From the NCBI GenBank assembly GCA_965219565.1, contig OZ244780.1, forward strand, positions 1,302,001 through 1,366,000: 64,000 nucleotides of DNA. The letters run 5' to 3'. Origin of the DNA: DAOUJI01 sp965219565. Lineage in GTDB: Bacteria; Chloroflexota; Dehalococcoidia; Lucifugimonadales; JAGWBF01. The position numbers were made by a program, and so were the translations under genes. This document shows, in pieces, positions 51,273 through 58,737 of the stretch. Each line of letters opens with the position of its first letter. Within the stretch, counting starts at the first letter, position 1. Under the pieces are notes generated by a model. The model had not been told where the DNA came from. It searched no databases and saw only the letters and a list, made by a program, of their open reading frames with translations.

Positions 51273-52880
51273 TTAACCCATTGCTAGCCTGGATTGGCAT
51301 CGTGATTCCCCTTTCTCAAACGACGTGAGGTTTTCAGTAGGGATGCCAAGGGTGATGCTGACGTTGTTGTTGTGGTCAATGAGGACCTGATCGACGAGCA
51401 ACCGCAGGACATCCCGGCGCTTCTCCTGGGGCAGGTCGTCCAGACCGTGGCCGAACCTCCCGGCCCATTCAACCAGGTTCTCCATGAGCAGGCGCTTCTC
51501 AGACGCCATCGACTCCCTGGCGCGGAGGTCGTTCAGCGTGGCGCGCGCGGCTTCCAGGCGCTCGGTGATGAACCGCCGCTGCTGGTCGAGCTGGTCCTCG
51601 GTGATCTTGCTCGACACGTACAGTCGGATGGCCCTCTCCTCCTCGACCTGGACCTTTTGGAGGTCGCGCTCGGCTCCTGCGATCTGGTTGGCGACGCCAA
51701 AGTCATCGTGGGCGTCGAGGGACTCGATGCCCGCCACTATAAGCTCGGGGTTCTGGACCATCTCCTTGACCTGGTTCCACACCAGCTTCTCCAACTGTTC
51801 GGCCCTGATCATTGCGGGCTTCCGGCAATCCATGTCCTCTCTGAGCATCCCGTAGCAGTGGTAGTGCCTCTGAGGGGTGACCCTGGCCTGCTTGCGGACC
51901 TTGCCCTTCCGCCTGAAGTAGGTGTGGGTGGAGGAGCGGCAGGCGAACATTAACCCGCACTCGGCGCAACTGACGAGGTGCTGGAGCAGATAGAATATCT
52001 TGGTGTTGCGCTTGGACCGCACCGTCCGCTGCTTCTTGATGGCCTGAGCGCGGTCCCAGGTCTCCTCGTCCACCAGGGGCGGGAACGGCACCTTGATCCA
52101 CCTATCTTCCGGCTGCGGGTAGATTCTCTCTCCGGCCTCCGTCACGACCCAGCGGGCCTTGCCGTAGTGCCATGCGCCCTTGTAGACCTCCCTGCCGAGA
52201 ATGGCGCTGACGTATGCCTTGTGCCACCGGGAGCCGGGATTTCTGAGAGGTGCGTCCTCGCTGGTCATCCGTTCGCAGATTGGCGTCCCGGCCAAACCCT
52301 CGTGAACGTACATGTGGAAGATGCGCCGAACGACCTCGGCCTCCGGCTCGCATATCTCCGGCTTGCCGTCGTCTCCGGTACGATACCCGTAGGGGGGCGC
52401 TCCGGCGGGCATCCGGCCCTGCTTGGCCGAGCCGCGCTTGCCCATGGTGGACCTCTCCCGGAAGTTGTCCAGCTCGATCTTGCCGATGGCGGCCATGAGG
52501 CCGAAGGTCTTCATGTCGATAGCGTCCATGACGGCTTCCAGCTGTATCTGATGAGCCTCGACCACTTCCATGAGGGCGGCTGCGGGGTACATGCCCCTGC
52601 TGAGGCGGTCGGACTTCCAGCAGACGATGGTGTCGAAGCGTTCCCGCCTGGCGTCGGCCAGCATCCTCTGGAACTCCGGGCGCTTCTTGGACCATCCCCT
52701 GCCCACCTCCTGGTATCGGGCGGTTATGGTCATGCCCTTCTGCTCGCAGTAGGCTTCCATCTCGCCTGTCTGCTCGGAGATGGAGGTCTTGTCGTCTTCG
52801 GCCTGGCTCTTGTCCGAAACGCGGGCGTAGATGGCCGCCCTCTTGCCGTTCACTCGTTCCCTTGCTCTGGTTCTCGCCAT
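51273..52880 (-). CDS. Large serine recombinase (site-specific integrase)
   Basis: A 535-residue serine integrase. The N-terminal resolvase domain has AAIYARVSDKSQ (catalytic serine), then ISEQTGEMEAYCEQKG and VCWKSDRLSRG with the active-site arginine. The recombinase domain follows (AGAPPYGYRTGDD, EAEVVRRIFHMYVHEGLAG), then a zinc ribbon (VSCAECGLMFACRS, HYHCYG, CRKPA) and a coiled coil. It catalyses integration and excision at an att site, here plausibly at or near tRNA-Asn. ATG 52880 has AAGGAGG upstream. A structured leader with an intrinsic terminator lies between it and the upstream genes. Confidence 0.93.
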   Translation of the reverse strand: MARTRARERVNGKRAAIYARVSDKSQAEDDKTSISEQTGEMEAYCEQKGMTITARYQEVGRGWSKKRPEFQRMLADARRERFDTIVCWKSDRLSRGMYPAAALMEVVEAHQIQLEAVMDAIDMKTFGLMAAIGKIELDNFRERSTMGKRGSAKQGRMPAGAPPYGYRTGDDGKPEICEPEAEVVRRIFHMYVHEGLAGTPICERMTSEDAPLRNPGSRWHKAYVSAILGREVYKGAWHYGKARWVVTEAGERIYPQPEDRWIKVPFPPLVDEETWDRAQAIKKQRTVRSKRNTKIFYLLQHLVSCAECGLMFACRSSTHTYFRRKGKVRKQARVTPQRHYHCYGMLREDMDCRKPAMIRAEQLEKLVWNQVKEMVQNPELIVAGIESLDAHDDFGVANQIAGAERDLQKVQVEEERAIRLYVSSKITEDQLDQQRRFITERLEAARATLNDLRARESMASEKRLLMENLVEWAGRFGHGLDDLPQEKRRDVLRLLVDQVLIDHNNNVSITLGIPTENLTSFEKGESRCQSRLAMG

Positions 52881-52914
52881 GATTCGCCTCCTTATGCTCA
52901 CATTCCCTGAAACG

Positions 52915-52945
52915 AAAAAGACCCGCCTCCTGTTGGGAGCGGGTC
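52915..52945 (-). terminator. Intrinsic terminator or attenuator just upstream of the recombinase gene
   Basis: On the minus strand GACCCGCTCC and GGAGGCGGGTC form a 10-bp stem with a one-base bulge and a short loop, followed by TTTTT (52919-52915). It ends about 35 bp before the recombinase start, so it could terminate upstream transcripts or act as an attenuator. Confidence 0.8.
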
Positions 52946-52970
52946 TGCGAGTAGTACAATCTATTCGCAT

Positions 52971-53026
52971 CACCTGATCTCAACAGGTGGCGCCACGGCC
53001 CGGGGTGTGTCTAGCATCGCCGGGCC
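52971..53026 (-). promoter_or_regulatory. Two further hairpins in the recombinase leader
   Basis: CACCTG (52971-52976) pairs with CAGGTG (52984-52989), and GGCCCGG (52997-53003) with CCGGGCC (53020-53026). Together with the terminator at 52915-52945 they make a three-hairpin leader over about 110 bp upstream of the integrase. Confidence 0.5.
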
Positions 53027-53107
53027 AACTTTCTGTCCCCATGATACCCCTATTGGCGGGTCATGGTCAAAGGTCTTGTTGACAGCCGCCGCCGAGGCTG
53101 ATGACGG

Positions 53108-53341
53108 TCAGGGTATGAGGGGGCCGCATGAGCCGTCGTCCTCGCCGCCATCCTCCGGCGATGGGTTGGTCGGGGGCTGGCGCTTGGCGTCCTCGGCGGC
53201 GTACCTGAGCAGGATGGTGAAGAGGCGTCGCAGCCTGTCCTCGGCGTCGGGTCCGGGGTTGTAGTTGATCTCCACCACCCTAAGCTCCGGGTCGCCCCCA
53301 CGCGGCCTCCCTCGTCTTTGTGGGCTGTTCTTATCCTTCAT
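53108..53341 (-). CDS. Small hypothetical protein of the element
   Basis: A 77-residue protein with no family I recognise. The N-terminus is basic (KDKNSPQRRGRPRGGDPEL), the middle has a helical DAEDRLRRLFTILLRYAAEDA, and the C-terminus is acidic and proline-rich. ATG 53341 lacks a good ribosome site, so the call is tentative. The gap between it and the helix-turn-helix gene (53342-53517) contains no other gene. Confidence 0.5.
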   Translation of the reverse strand: MKDKNSPQRRGRPRGGDPELRVVEINYNPGPDAEDRLRRLFTILLRYAAEDAKRQPPTNPSPEDGGEDDGSCGPLIP

Positions 53342-53517
53342 ATCGGTCTATTCCATCGGTCATATCGCGGGGCGCACGTGGTCCCTGCGCTCACGCCCTC
53401 GTCTTTGTCGGAAGCCGCCGGTCCGTCGTGTTCGTCCTGATGTCGGTCGTGCTCCCTTGGCACCTGGGTGCGAGCGTTCTTGAAGCCTGAAGCTGTCCTA
53501 TCCGGCGTCCGCCGCGT

Positions 53518-53820
53518 CTATGTGGTCCGGACGCCTTTCGCCGGATCGCGAAGGGGCACCTTTATGACCCTGATGGGTGGAAGCAGGCGCCCCAGTCCCA
53601 GACTCTCGGCCAGGTCCTGCAGGGCGAGGAGATAGTGGGCGCTGGGCCTTATCCCCGCGTTCCGCCATCGCCACAGGGTGGCGGTGGTGGTGCCCAGCAG
53701 CCAGGCGATCTCGTCCCAGGTCTTTCCTGATGCCTCCTTGAAACGCTCCAGGGCCTGGGGGAAGTCGTCGGGGTAGGCATCGCGGCGGACGCACATGTGG
53801 TCCGTGCTCTGGCACTGCAT
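53518..53820 (-). CDS. Helix-turn-helix (XRE-like) protein, paralog 1
   Basis: A 100-residue protein with a DNA-binding helix-turn-helix: FPQALERFKEASGKTWDEIA, then WLLGTTTATLWRWRNAG, where the second helix is the likely recognition helix. The C-terminus is less conserved. It starts 6 bp after the related gene upstream and shares its core pattern (FP...ERxKEAS-x-TW), so the two look like diverged duplicates within the element. Likely a regulator of transfer genes. Confidence 0.7.
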   Translation of the reverse strand: MQCQSTDHMCVRRDAYPDDFPQALERFKEASGKTWDEIAWLLGTTTATLWRWRNAGIRPSAHYLLALQDLAESLGLGRLLPPIRVIKVPLRDPAKGVRTT

Positions 53821-53826
53821 GGGACG

Positions 53827-54186
53827 TCAGTCCTGCCGGTCCTGCCAGTCCTGCCAGAGGTACAACTGGAATCCGTCCCCCATGAGGATGTCGAGGCCCC
53901 CCGGAATGAGGGCCGCAAGCTTCACGAGGGCGTGGTATCCGTCGCCGTCGGGCTTGACGGGCTTCTTGCCATTCTTCTTGGGCCGCCACCTGTGCAAGCG
54001 CTTCCTGTCGATGCCGCCGGCATCGGCGAACTCGTTCCAGGTCAGGTCGCTGGCCTCCTTCAGGCGTTCGACGCGCTTGGGGAAGTCCTGGGGCAGGGCG
54101 CCGCTCTGGTAGGGCGCGACGAGGCCGGCGATCTTGATGCCGGGCTCCAAGCCGTTGGGTGGCTGAAAGTCACTAGGGTTTTCCAT
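53827..54186 (-). CDS. Helix-turn-helix (XRE-like) protein, paralog 2
   Basis: A 119-residue protein. ATG 54186 is preceded by GAGGAGGAGC and overlaps the end of the next gene by 14 bp. The core FPKRVERLKEASDLTWNEFA and DAGGIDRKRLHRWRPKK parallel paralog 1. The tail repeats QDWQDRQD from a short DNA repeat. It is probably a DNA-binding regulator of the element. Confidence 0.7.
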   Translation of the reverse strand: MENPSDFQPPNGLEPGIKIAGLVAPYQSGALPQDFPKRVERLKEASDLTWNEFADAGGIDRKRLHRWRPKKNGKKPVKPDGDGYHALVKLAALIPGGLDILMGDGFQLYLWQDWQDRQD

Positions 54187-54460
54187 CTTGCTCCTCCTCA
54201 TCGAGCTTGAAGAGCTCGTGAAAGTCCTCGAATCCGAGGGCCTTGAGCATCCTTTGGCGGATGCGTCCGGAGGGTGCGCGGCCTGCCGTGACCAGCTTTG
54301 ACATATAGCCGGAGCTGATCCCTATCTCCTGGGCGAGCCAGTTCTGGGAGCGGTTCAGCAGCGCCAACCGCGCCCAGAGGGACCGGGCGTCGAGGCGCAC
54401 GGCTGAGCGTGCTCCCCGCCTCCGGCGGCCTCTCGGTTCTTCGTTCCGTTCCGGTTCCAT
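54173..54460 (-). CDS. Helix-turn-helix protein with phage-repressor-like domain
   Basis: A 95-residue protein. ATG 54460 has AGGAGGTC upstream; the much longer open frame is a shadow of the gene on this strand in another frame. The basic N-terminus (RGRRRRGARSA) is followed by a Cro/C1-type helix-turn-helix: LNRSQNWLAQEIGISSGYMSKL, here read with the recognition helix at SSGYMSKLV. A third short HTH gene in a row, it is typical of a control region of a mobile element. Confidence 0.75.
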   Translation of the reverse strand: MEPERNEEPRGRRRRGARSAVRLDARSLWARLALLNRSQNWLAQEIGISSGYMSKLVTAGRAPSGRIRQRMLKALGFEDFHELFKLDEEEQDGKP

Positions 54461-54525
54461 GTGTTGAAGACCTCCTTTCGGTACAGGATGGAGCCGCTGC
54501 TCCACTCCCTTCCCGCACGGCGTGT

Positions 54526-56157
54526 TCAGCGGGCCAGCAGGACGTGTGCGGGCTCCCAGTCGCCGGGAGTCCTCCACGCCCTTCCCAGCGGGCCCAGCGC
54601 GTCGATGACCGCGCCGTGGGAGACCCACAGGGGCAGGCTGACCCCGGCGCGGTCCATCTCGTCCCCCGCCACTCTCAGGAAGTTGGTGGCGGCGATGTCG
54701 TCGTCGAAGACGATCAGGACGGAGGGCCTGGCGCCGTGGTCGTCGATGGGACTGTGAGTTGAGTAATAGCGCAGATAGGGGGCGATGCGCGTCGCCATCG
54801 TCGAAGGGCGCACCGCTCTCCTCTCCCACTCCAGGAAGAAGGGCGAGGCTGCCGGGCCTCTCTTCAGGACGCCGAAGGCGTCGGGGTTGACCGAGCGGTT
54901 CCGTCCCTCGTGCCTGAAGTGCCTCGACGCGCTTCTGGGCGGGTCGACCTGGGCCAGCTCCCACCCCAAGGCGAGGGCCTGCCTTGCCAGGGCTGCGACG
55001 AAGGCGTGGACGGCCCCGGTGTGCTCGATGTTCCTGAGCAGCTGGCGGCTCCTGCCGCCCGAGACGTTGCGCCAGTCGCAGGGGGCTTCGGCGTCCACGG
55101 GGGCGACGCTCCACCGTTTCCGTGCGACGGCGACGGAGGTCCGGTCCCTGCGGGCCAGGAGCGCGATCCCCCGTTCGGTGAGGGCCAGTCGTCCGCTTCC
55201 GTCGACGGGCCGGGTCACGAGGCCGAACCCTTCCAGGGGGTTGACGAGCTGGGACGCTCGGCGTTCGGAGACGGCCATCAGGCTCGCCAGCTCGGTGCGT
55301 AGCAGCCAGGGCCAGTCGTAGATAAGGTCGAGGGCGCGCTTCTCGGCGGGTTTGAGAAGGACGGGCAGAGCGCGGTCTGCGTCCGGGCCGTCGTTGGCGG
55401 GCAGGTCCGCCTGCGAGGGGCGGGCCTCCAACGGCAGCTCTCCACCGGGAGCCAGCTGCCCCAGGGCGTTGCGCAGATTGGCGGGGGGGCCGGCGGCGGC
55501 GGGGCGCCACACCTCGTCCTCGGGTCCGGCGAGGGCCGCGTCCCGTTCCAGGGCCAGCAGCGCCTCCACGGTGCGGGGCAGCATCCTGCGGGCGTCTCTG
55601 AGCCGCACCTCGTCGGCGACCAGGACGAGGACCGTTCCGGGGCGCGGCCCGTCCCGCAGCTTCCAGAGCCGCCGTGAGAAACCCGTCCTGTCGGCGGCGT
55701 GTCCCTGCCTTGCGATCCCCACGGTCCGCCCTCCGGGGAGGGTCAAGGCGGCGTCGAGGGGACCGGCCCGGTACAGGCGGAGGCCGACCGGGTGGGCGAC
55801 TCCGGCAACGGTCGAGGCCAGGCGGTATATGACGGCCAGGGCGTCCAGCCGGTCCATCAGGATGCGCAGCCACTGGATGGAGACGGGGCGGGAGCGCAGC
55901 AGGTCGTCGACGCTGGCGCCCTCGGCCTCGGCCAGCGCGCCCAGGCCCCTGGCGGTGAGGCGGTAGCGGCGGGTCGGGGGTATCAGGTCCGCCGCGTGGG
56001 GCACGTGGGCGACGAGGCCCGCGTCCTCCAGCCTGCCGACTGCCTCGTAGACCGCGCTCCTCGACGCGCCGGACATGGCGGCCAGCTCCAGCCGGTCGGC
56101 GAAGGGGCACGACGCGATGACGCTGAGCGTCTCCCGTTCACTGGCGTTGATCTTCAT
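54526..56157 (-). CDS. Replication-relaxation family protein (Replic_Relax)
   Basis: A 543-residue protein with two winged-helix segments (ERETLSVIASCPFADRLELA and LIYDWPWLLRTELASLM) and the C-terminal Replic_Relax core: VHAFVAALARQALALGWELAQ, then NPDAFGVL and FFLEWERRAVRPSTM. Such proteins occur in conjugative elements and plasmids of Actinobacteria and Chloroflexota and probably help relaxation or replication of the element DNA. It overlaps the end of the VirD4-like gene by 20 bp, so the two are translationally coupled. Confidence 0.8.
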   Translation of the reverse strand: MKINASERETLSVIASCPFADRLELAAMSGASRSAVYEAVGRLEDAGLVAHVPHAADLIPPTRRYRLTARGLGALAEAEGASVDDLLRSRPVSIQWLRILMDRLDALAVIYRLASTVAGVAHPVGLRLYRAGPLDAALTLPGGRTVGIARQGHAADRTGFSRRLWKLRDGPRPGTVLVLVADEVRLRDARRMLPRTVEALLALERDAALAGPEDEVWRPAAAGPPANLRNALGQLAPGGELPLEARPSQADLPANDGPDADRALPVLLKPAEKRALDLIYDWPWLLRTELASLMAVSERRASQLVNPLEGFGLVTRPVDGSGRLALTERGIALLARRDRTSVAVARKRWSVAPVDAEAPCDWRNVSGGRSRQLLRNIEHTGAVHAFVAALARQALALGWELAQVDPPRSASRHFRHEGRNRSVNPDAFGVLKRGPAASPFFLEWERRAVRPSTMATRIAPYLRYYSTHSPIDDHGARPSVLIVFDDDIAATNFLRVAGDEMDRAGVSLPLWVSHGAVIDALGPLGRAWRTPGDWEPAHVLLAR

Positions 56158-58720
56158 CCGGACGCTCCTTCCTCTGCGCCTTGCGCCTGCTGGTCCGCTT
56201 CCACCGCTCGGGGCCGTGGGGAGTCTTCTTCTCCTCTTGCTGCGGGCCGCTCTCGCTCAGGGTCTCGACTCCCCTGCGGAACTCCTCCACCTTCCCGTGG
56301 CCCTGGGCCTCGGCGTAGGCGAGCTGCTGGGCCGAGACGGTGTAGGCGGAGCTGGCCTTGCGGATGCGGTCCGCCCCGTCCCGGTCTCCCCTCTCCGGCT
56401 TTCTCACCTCCATCGAGAAGGAGTCCATCCGCTCCGTGCCGACGGTGGCGCGGACGTAGCAGTGGTGCACGGGCAGGGACACGATGTCCTCCTCGGTCAC
56501 CCGGTCCTTCCCCAGCTCCCACACGAGGTGGCGGGCGTCGGAGCCGGCGACCTGGAAGACGGCCAGGCACCCGACGTTGGCCAGCAGGGTGTCCCGCATG
56601 GTGCGGGAGAGGTCGTCCAGCTTGGCGAGGCTCTGGGTGGCGAGGATGAAGGAGGCGCCGAACTTGCCCAGCTCGCTGAGCATCGACTCGTAGTCGACGC
56701 CGGGCATGGTCTGCATCTCGTCCACGACCACCAGCGCCCCCCGCCGCTCCCGGAGCGCCACGGTTCCCTGCTCCCGTATCACGGCGTCCACGAGGTTGAG
56801 CAGGGACGCGCCCACCAGGGCGGCCACGTCCCTGCCCACGGTCCCCTGGGAGGTGGACACCAGCAGGACGCCGCCGTCGAGGATGGTCTCGCGAATGTCG
56901 ATGGTGGAGCGGCGCTGGCCGAGGATGGCCCGCGCCCTCTTGGAGGAGGCGTAGTAGGAGAGGCGGGTCTGGACGGGCGCCAGGGCCTCGGCGCGGTACT
57001 GGCGGTGCCAGCTGCCGAAGTCCCTGGCCCACCACTCGAGGAGGTAGGGGTCGGAGACCTTCGCCAGGACGGCGTTGCGGTACGGGTCGTTGGACAACAG
57101 GCGCAGCCCGTCCAGGATGGTGTGCTGCTCGTTCTCGTCCGTCTCGGGGTGCTCGTTGGCCTCGTGGAGGGTCTTGACCGTCTGTTCGAGGATGGACTGC
57201 ATCCTCGGCCCCCACTGCTCCCAGAGGCCCTTGGCGACGCGCACCACCGAGTCGGCGGTGCGGTCCCGGTCGGAGAAGACGCGGGTGTCGAGAAGGTTGA
57301 TGCCGGGGGAGCGGGAGGCGTCCGACAGGTCGATGACGCGCACCCTGTCCGTGAGGGAGTCGGGGACGTGTTCGAGGATGCCGTCGACGAGGTCGGTGTG
57401 GGGGTCGATGACGACGATGGCGTCGGGGTCCCTGCCCTCGGCCTTCTCCCGCATCTTGTGGACTGCTATGTGGTGCATGAGGGTGGACTTGCCCATGCGG
57501 GTGCGTGCGACGTAGAGGTGATGACGCCGGAGCAGGTCTTCGGGGAAGTGGACGGGCATGGGCTTGCCCGCGGTGGTGTCTCCCACCAGCGCCCCTCCCC
57601 TGATTCCCCTGGCCGAGGGGATAAGCCCCTTCGCGCCGGAGCGCTCCACCAGGGGCGTCTCGTCGCCTGCGCCGGGCGGGTGCCAGAGGGCGGCGACCTC
57701 CCGGACTCCGAGGACGCTGCGCCCGCCGAACAGTCCGGGGCCTGGCGGGTGGAGCAGGGCCGGGTCCGGCGCGGCGGGCCGGACCTTGTCCACCTTGAAC
57801 CGCGCGCCTGCGGGGTTGTCGAAGTGGCGGTATGCGGCGGCCACCGGCCCCAGGAGCTCCCCGGCGCGCTGCTGCCCCGTGTCGGCGGGCAGGACGGCGA
57901 CGACCTGTATCTCCGCGTCGAAGGCGATGCGCGAGACCTTCTCCCTGATGAGCAGGGGGTCCTCGACGCGGGACCGGGCCTTCTTCCAGCGGTGCCACGC
58001 CCACCCGCCTGCGGTCAGCCCCAGGGCCGTGACCGTGCCCAGGAGGGCGGCCTTCCACATCTCCCCGTCCTGCACCCACAGGTAGCCCTTCAGGGCCGCA
58101 AGCGCGCCCAGGCCGAGGACGGCCATCGTGATGCCGTCCATCTGGAGGGGCTTGGTCTGGTAGGTGTAGGCGGGCTCTCGCGGCTCCATGCCGGGCCTCT
58201 TGTGGGCCTTGTCCATGTGGTGCTGCGACCAGTCGGGGCCGAGGGAGCGCAGCATCAGCCGGGCCACCACTCGCTCCCCCTCGTTGAGGGCCGACAGCGC
58301 TCCCATGAGGGCTATGAGGGGGTCTGAGCCGGGGTCGAGCAGGTCGTCGTCGCGGAAGGTGCGCAGGGGGACGTACTCGGGGCCGTCGGCCCGCAGGGTC
58401 ATGCTCCACGCCTGCTCGCCCTCTTCGAGGCGCAGGGGGTCGTCGGCGGGGTCCACCTTCCGGATGCGGGCCTGGGGGTAGTGGGCTGACATCTGTCCGC
58501 GCACCACCCGGTCGTCGAGGCAGCGGGCCATCAGGGTCACGCCGTCCATGTCCCCCGCCAGCTCCAGGGAGAAGGGCTCGGGGACCGCGATGGACTGGAG
58601 GAGGTTCTCGACTCCCAGCAGGGTGCGCTCCCCCGTCCTGGGCGGCGTCACCGCCAGCAGCACGGGGTCCTTCCTGTCGCCGTCGTTTCCAAACAGGATT
58701 TCCTTCGGGTTCAGCTTCAT
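56138..58720 (-). CDS. VirD4/TraD-like conjugal coupling ATPase
   Basis: An 860-residue DNA-transfer ATPase. ATG 58720 with AAAGGAAC upstream is the start; the longer frame upstream is a shadow of VirB4. Residues 170-220 hold two membrane helices (GITMAVLGLGALAALKGYLW and WKAALLGTVTALGLTAGG). The Walker A motif is ARTRMGKSTLMHH. DAIVVIDPHTDLVDGIL follows, Walker B is GALVVVDEMQTMPG, and FILATQSLAKLDDLSRTM is the sensor region. It would couple the DNA-relaxase complex to the secretion channel. Confidence 0.88.
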   Translation of the reverse strand: MKLNPKEILFGNDGDRKDPVLLAVTPPRTGERTLLGVENLLQSIAVPEPFSLELAGDMDGVTLMARCLDDRVVRGQMSAHYPQARIRKVDPADDPLRLEEGEQAWSMTLRADGPEYVPLRTFRDDDLLDPGSDPLIALMGALSALNEGERVVARLMLRSLGPDWSQHHMDKAHKRPGMEPREPAYTYQTKPLQMDGITMAVLGLGALAALKGYLWVQDGEMWKAALLGTVTALGLTAGGWAWHRWKKARSRVEDPLLIREKVSRIAFDAEIQVVAVLPADTGQQRAGELLGPVAAAYRHFDNPAGARFKVDKVRPAAPDPALLHPPGPGLFGGRSVLGVREVAALWHPPGAGDETPLVERSGAKGLIPSARGIRGGALVGDTTAGKPMPVHFPEDLLRRHHLYVARTRMGKSTLMHHIAVHKMREKAEGRDPDAIVVIDPHTDLVDGILEHVPDSLTDRVRVIDLSDASRSPGINLLDTRVFSDRDRTADSVVRVAKGLWEQWGPRMQSILEQTVKTLHEANEHPETDENEQHTILDGLRLLSNDPYRNAVLAKVSDPYLLEWWARDFGSWHRQYRAEALAPVQTRLSYYASSKRARAILGQRRSTIDIRETILDGGVLLVSTSQGTVGRDVAALVGASLLNLVDAVIREQGTVALRERRGALVVVDEMQTMPGVDYESMLSELGKFGASFILATQSLAKLDDLSRTMRDTLLANVGCLAVFQVAGSDARHLVWELGKDRVTEEDIVSLPVHHCYVRATVGTERMDSFSMEVRKPERGDRDGADRIRKASSAYTVSAQQLAYAEAQGHGKVEEFRRGVETLSESGPQQEEKKTPHGPERWKRTSRRKAQRKERPDEDQRQ

Positions 58721-58737
58721 AGGTGTTGTTCCTTTCT

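Noticed and set aside
56154..58409. A 751-residue minus-strand open frame opposite/within the coupling ATPase
   Set aside because: It is arginine- and proline-rich with no motifs, and overlaps VirD4 in another frame. High GC makes long shadow frames.
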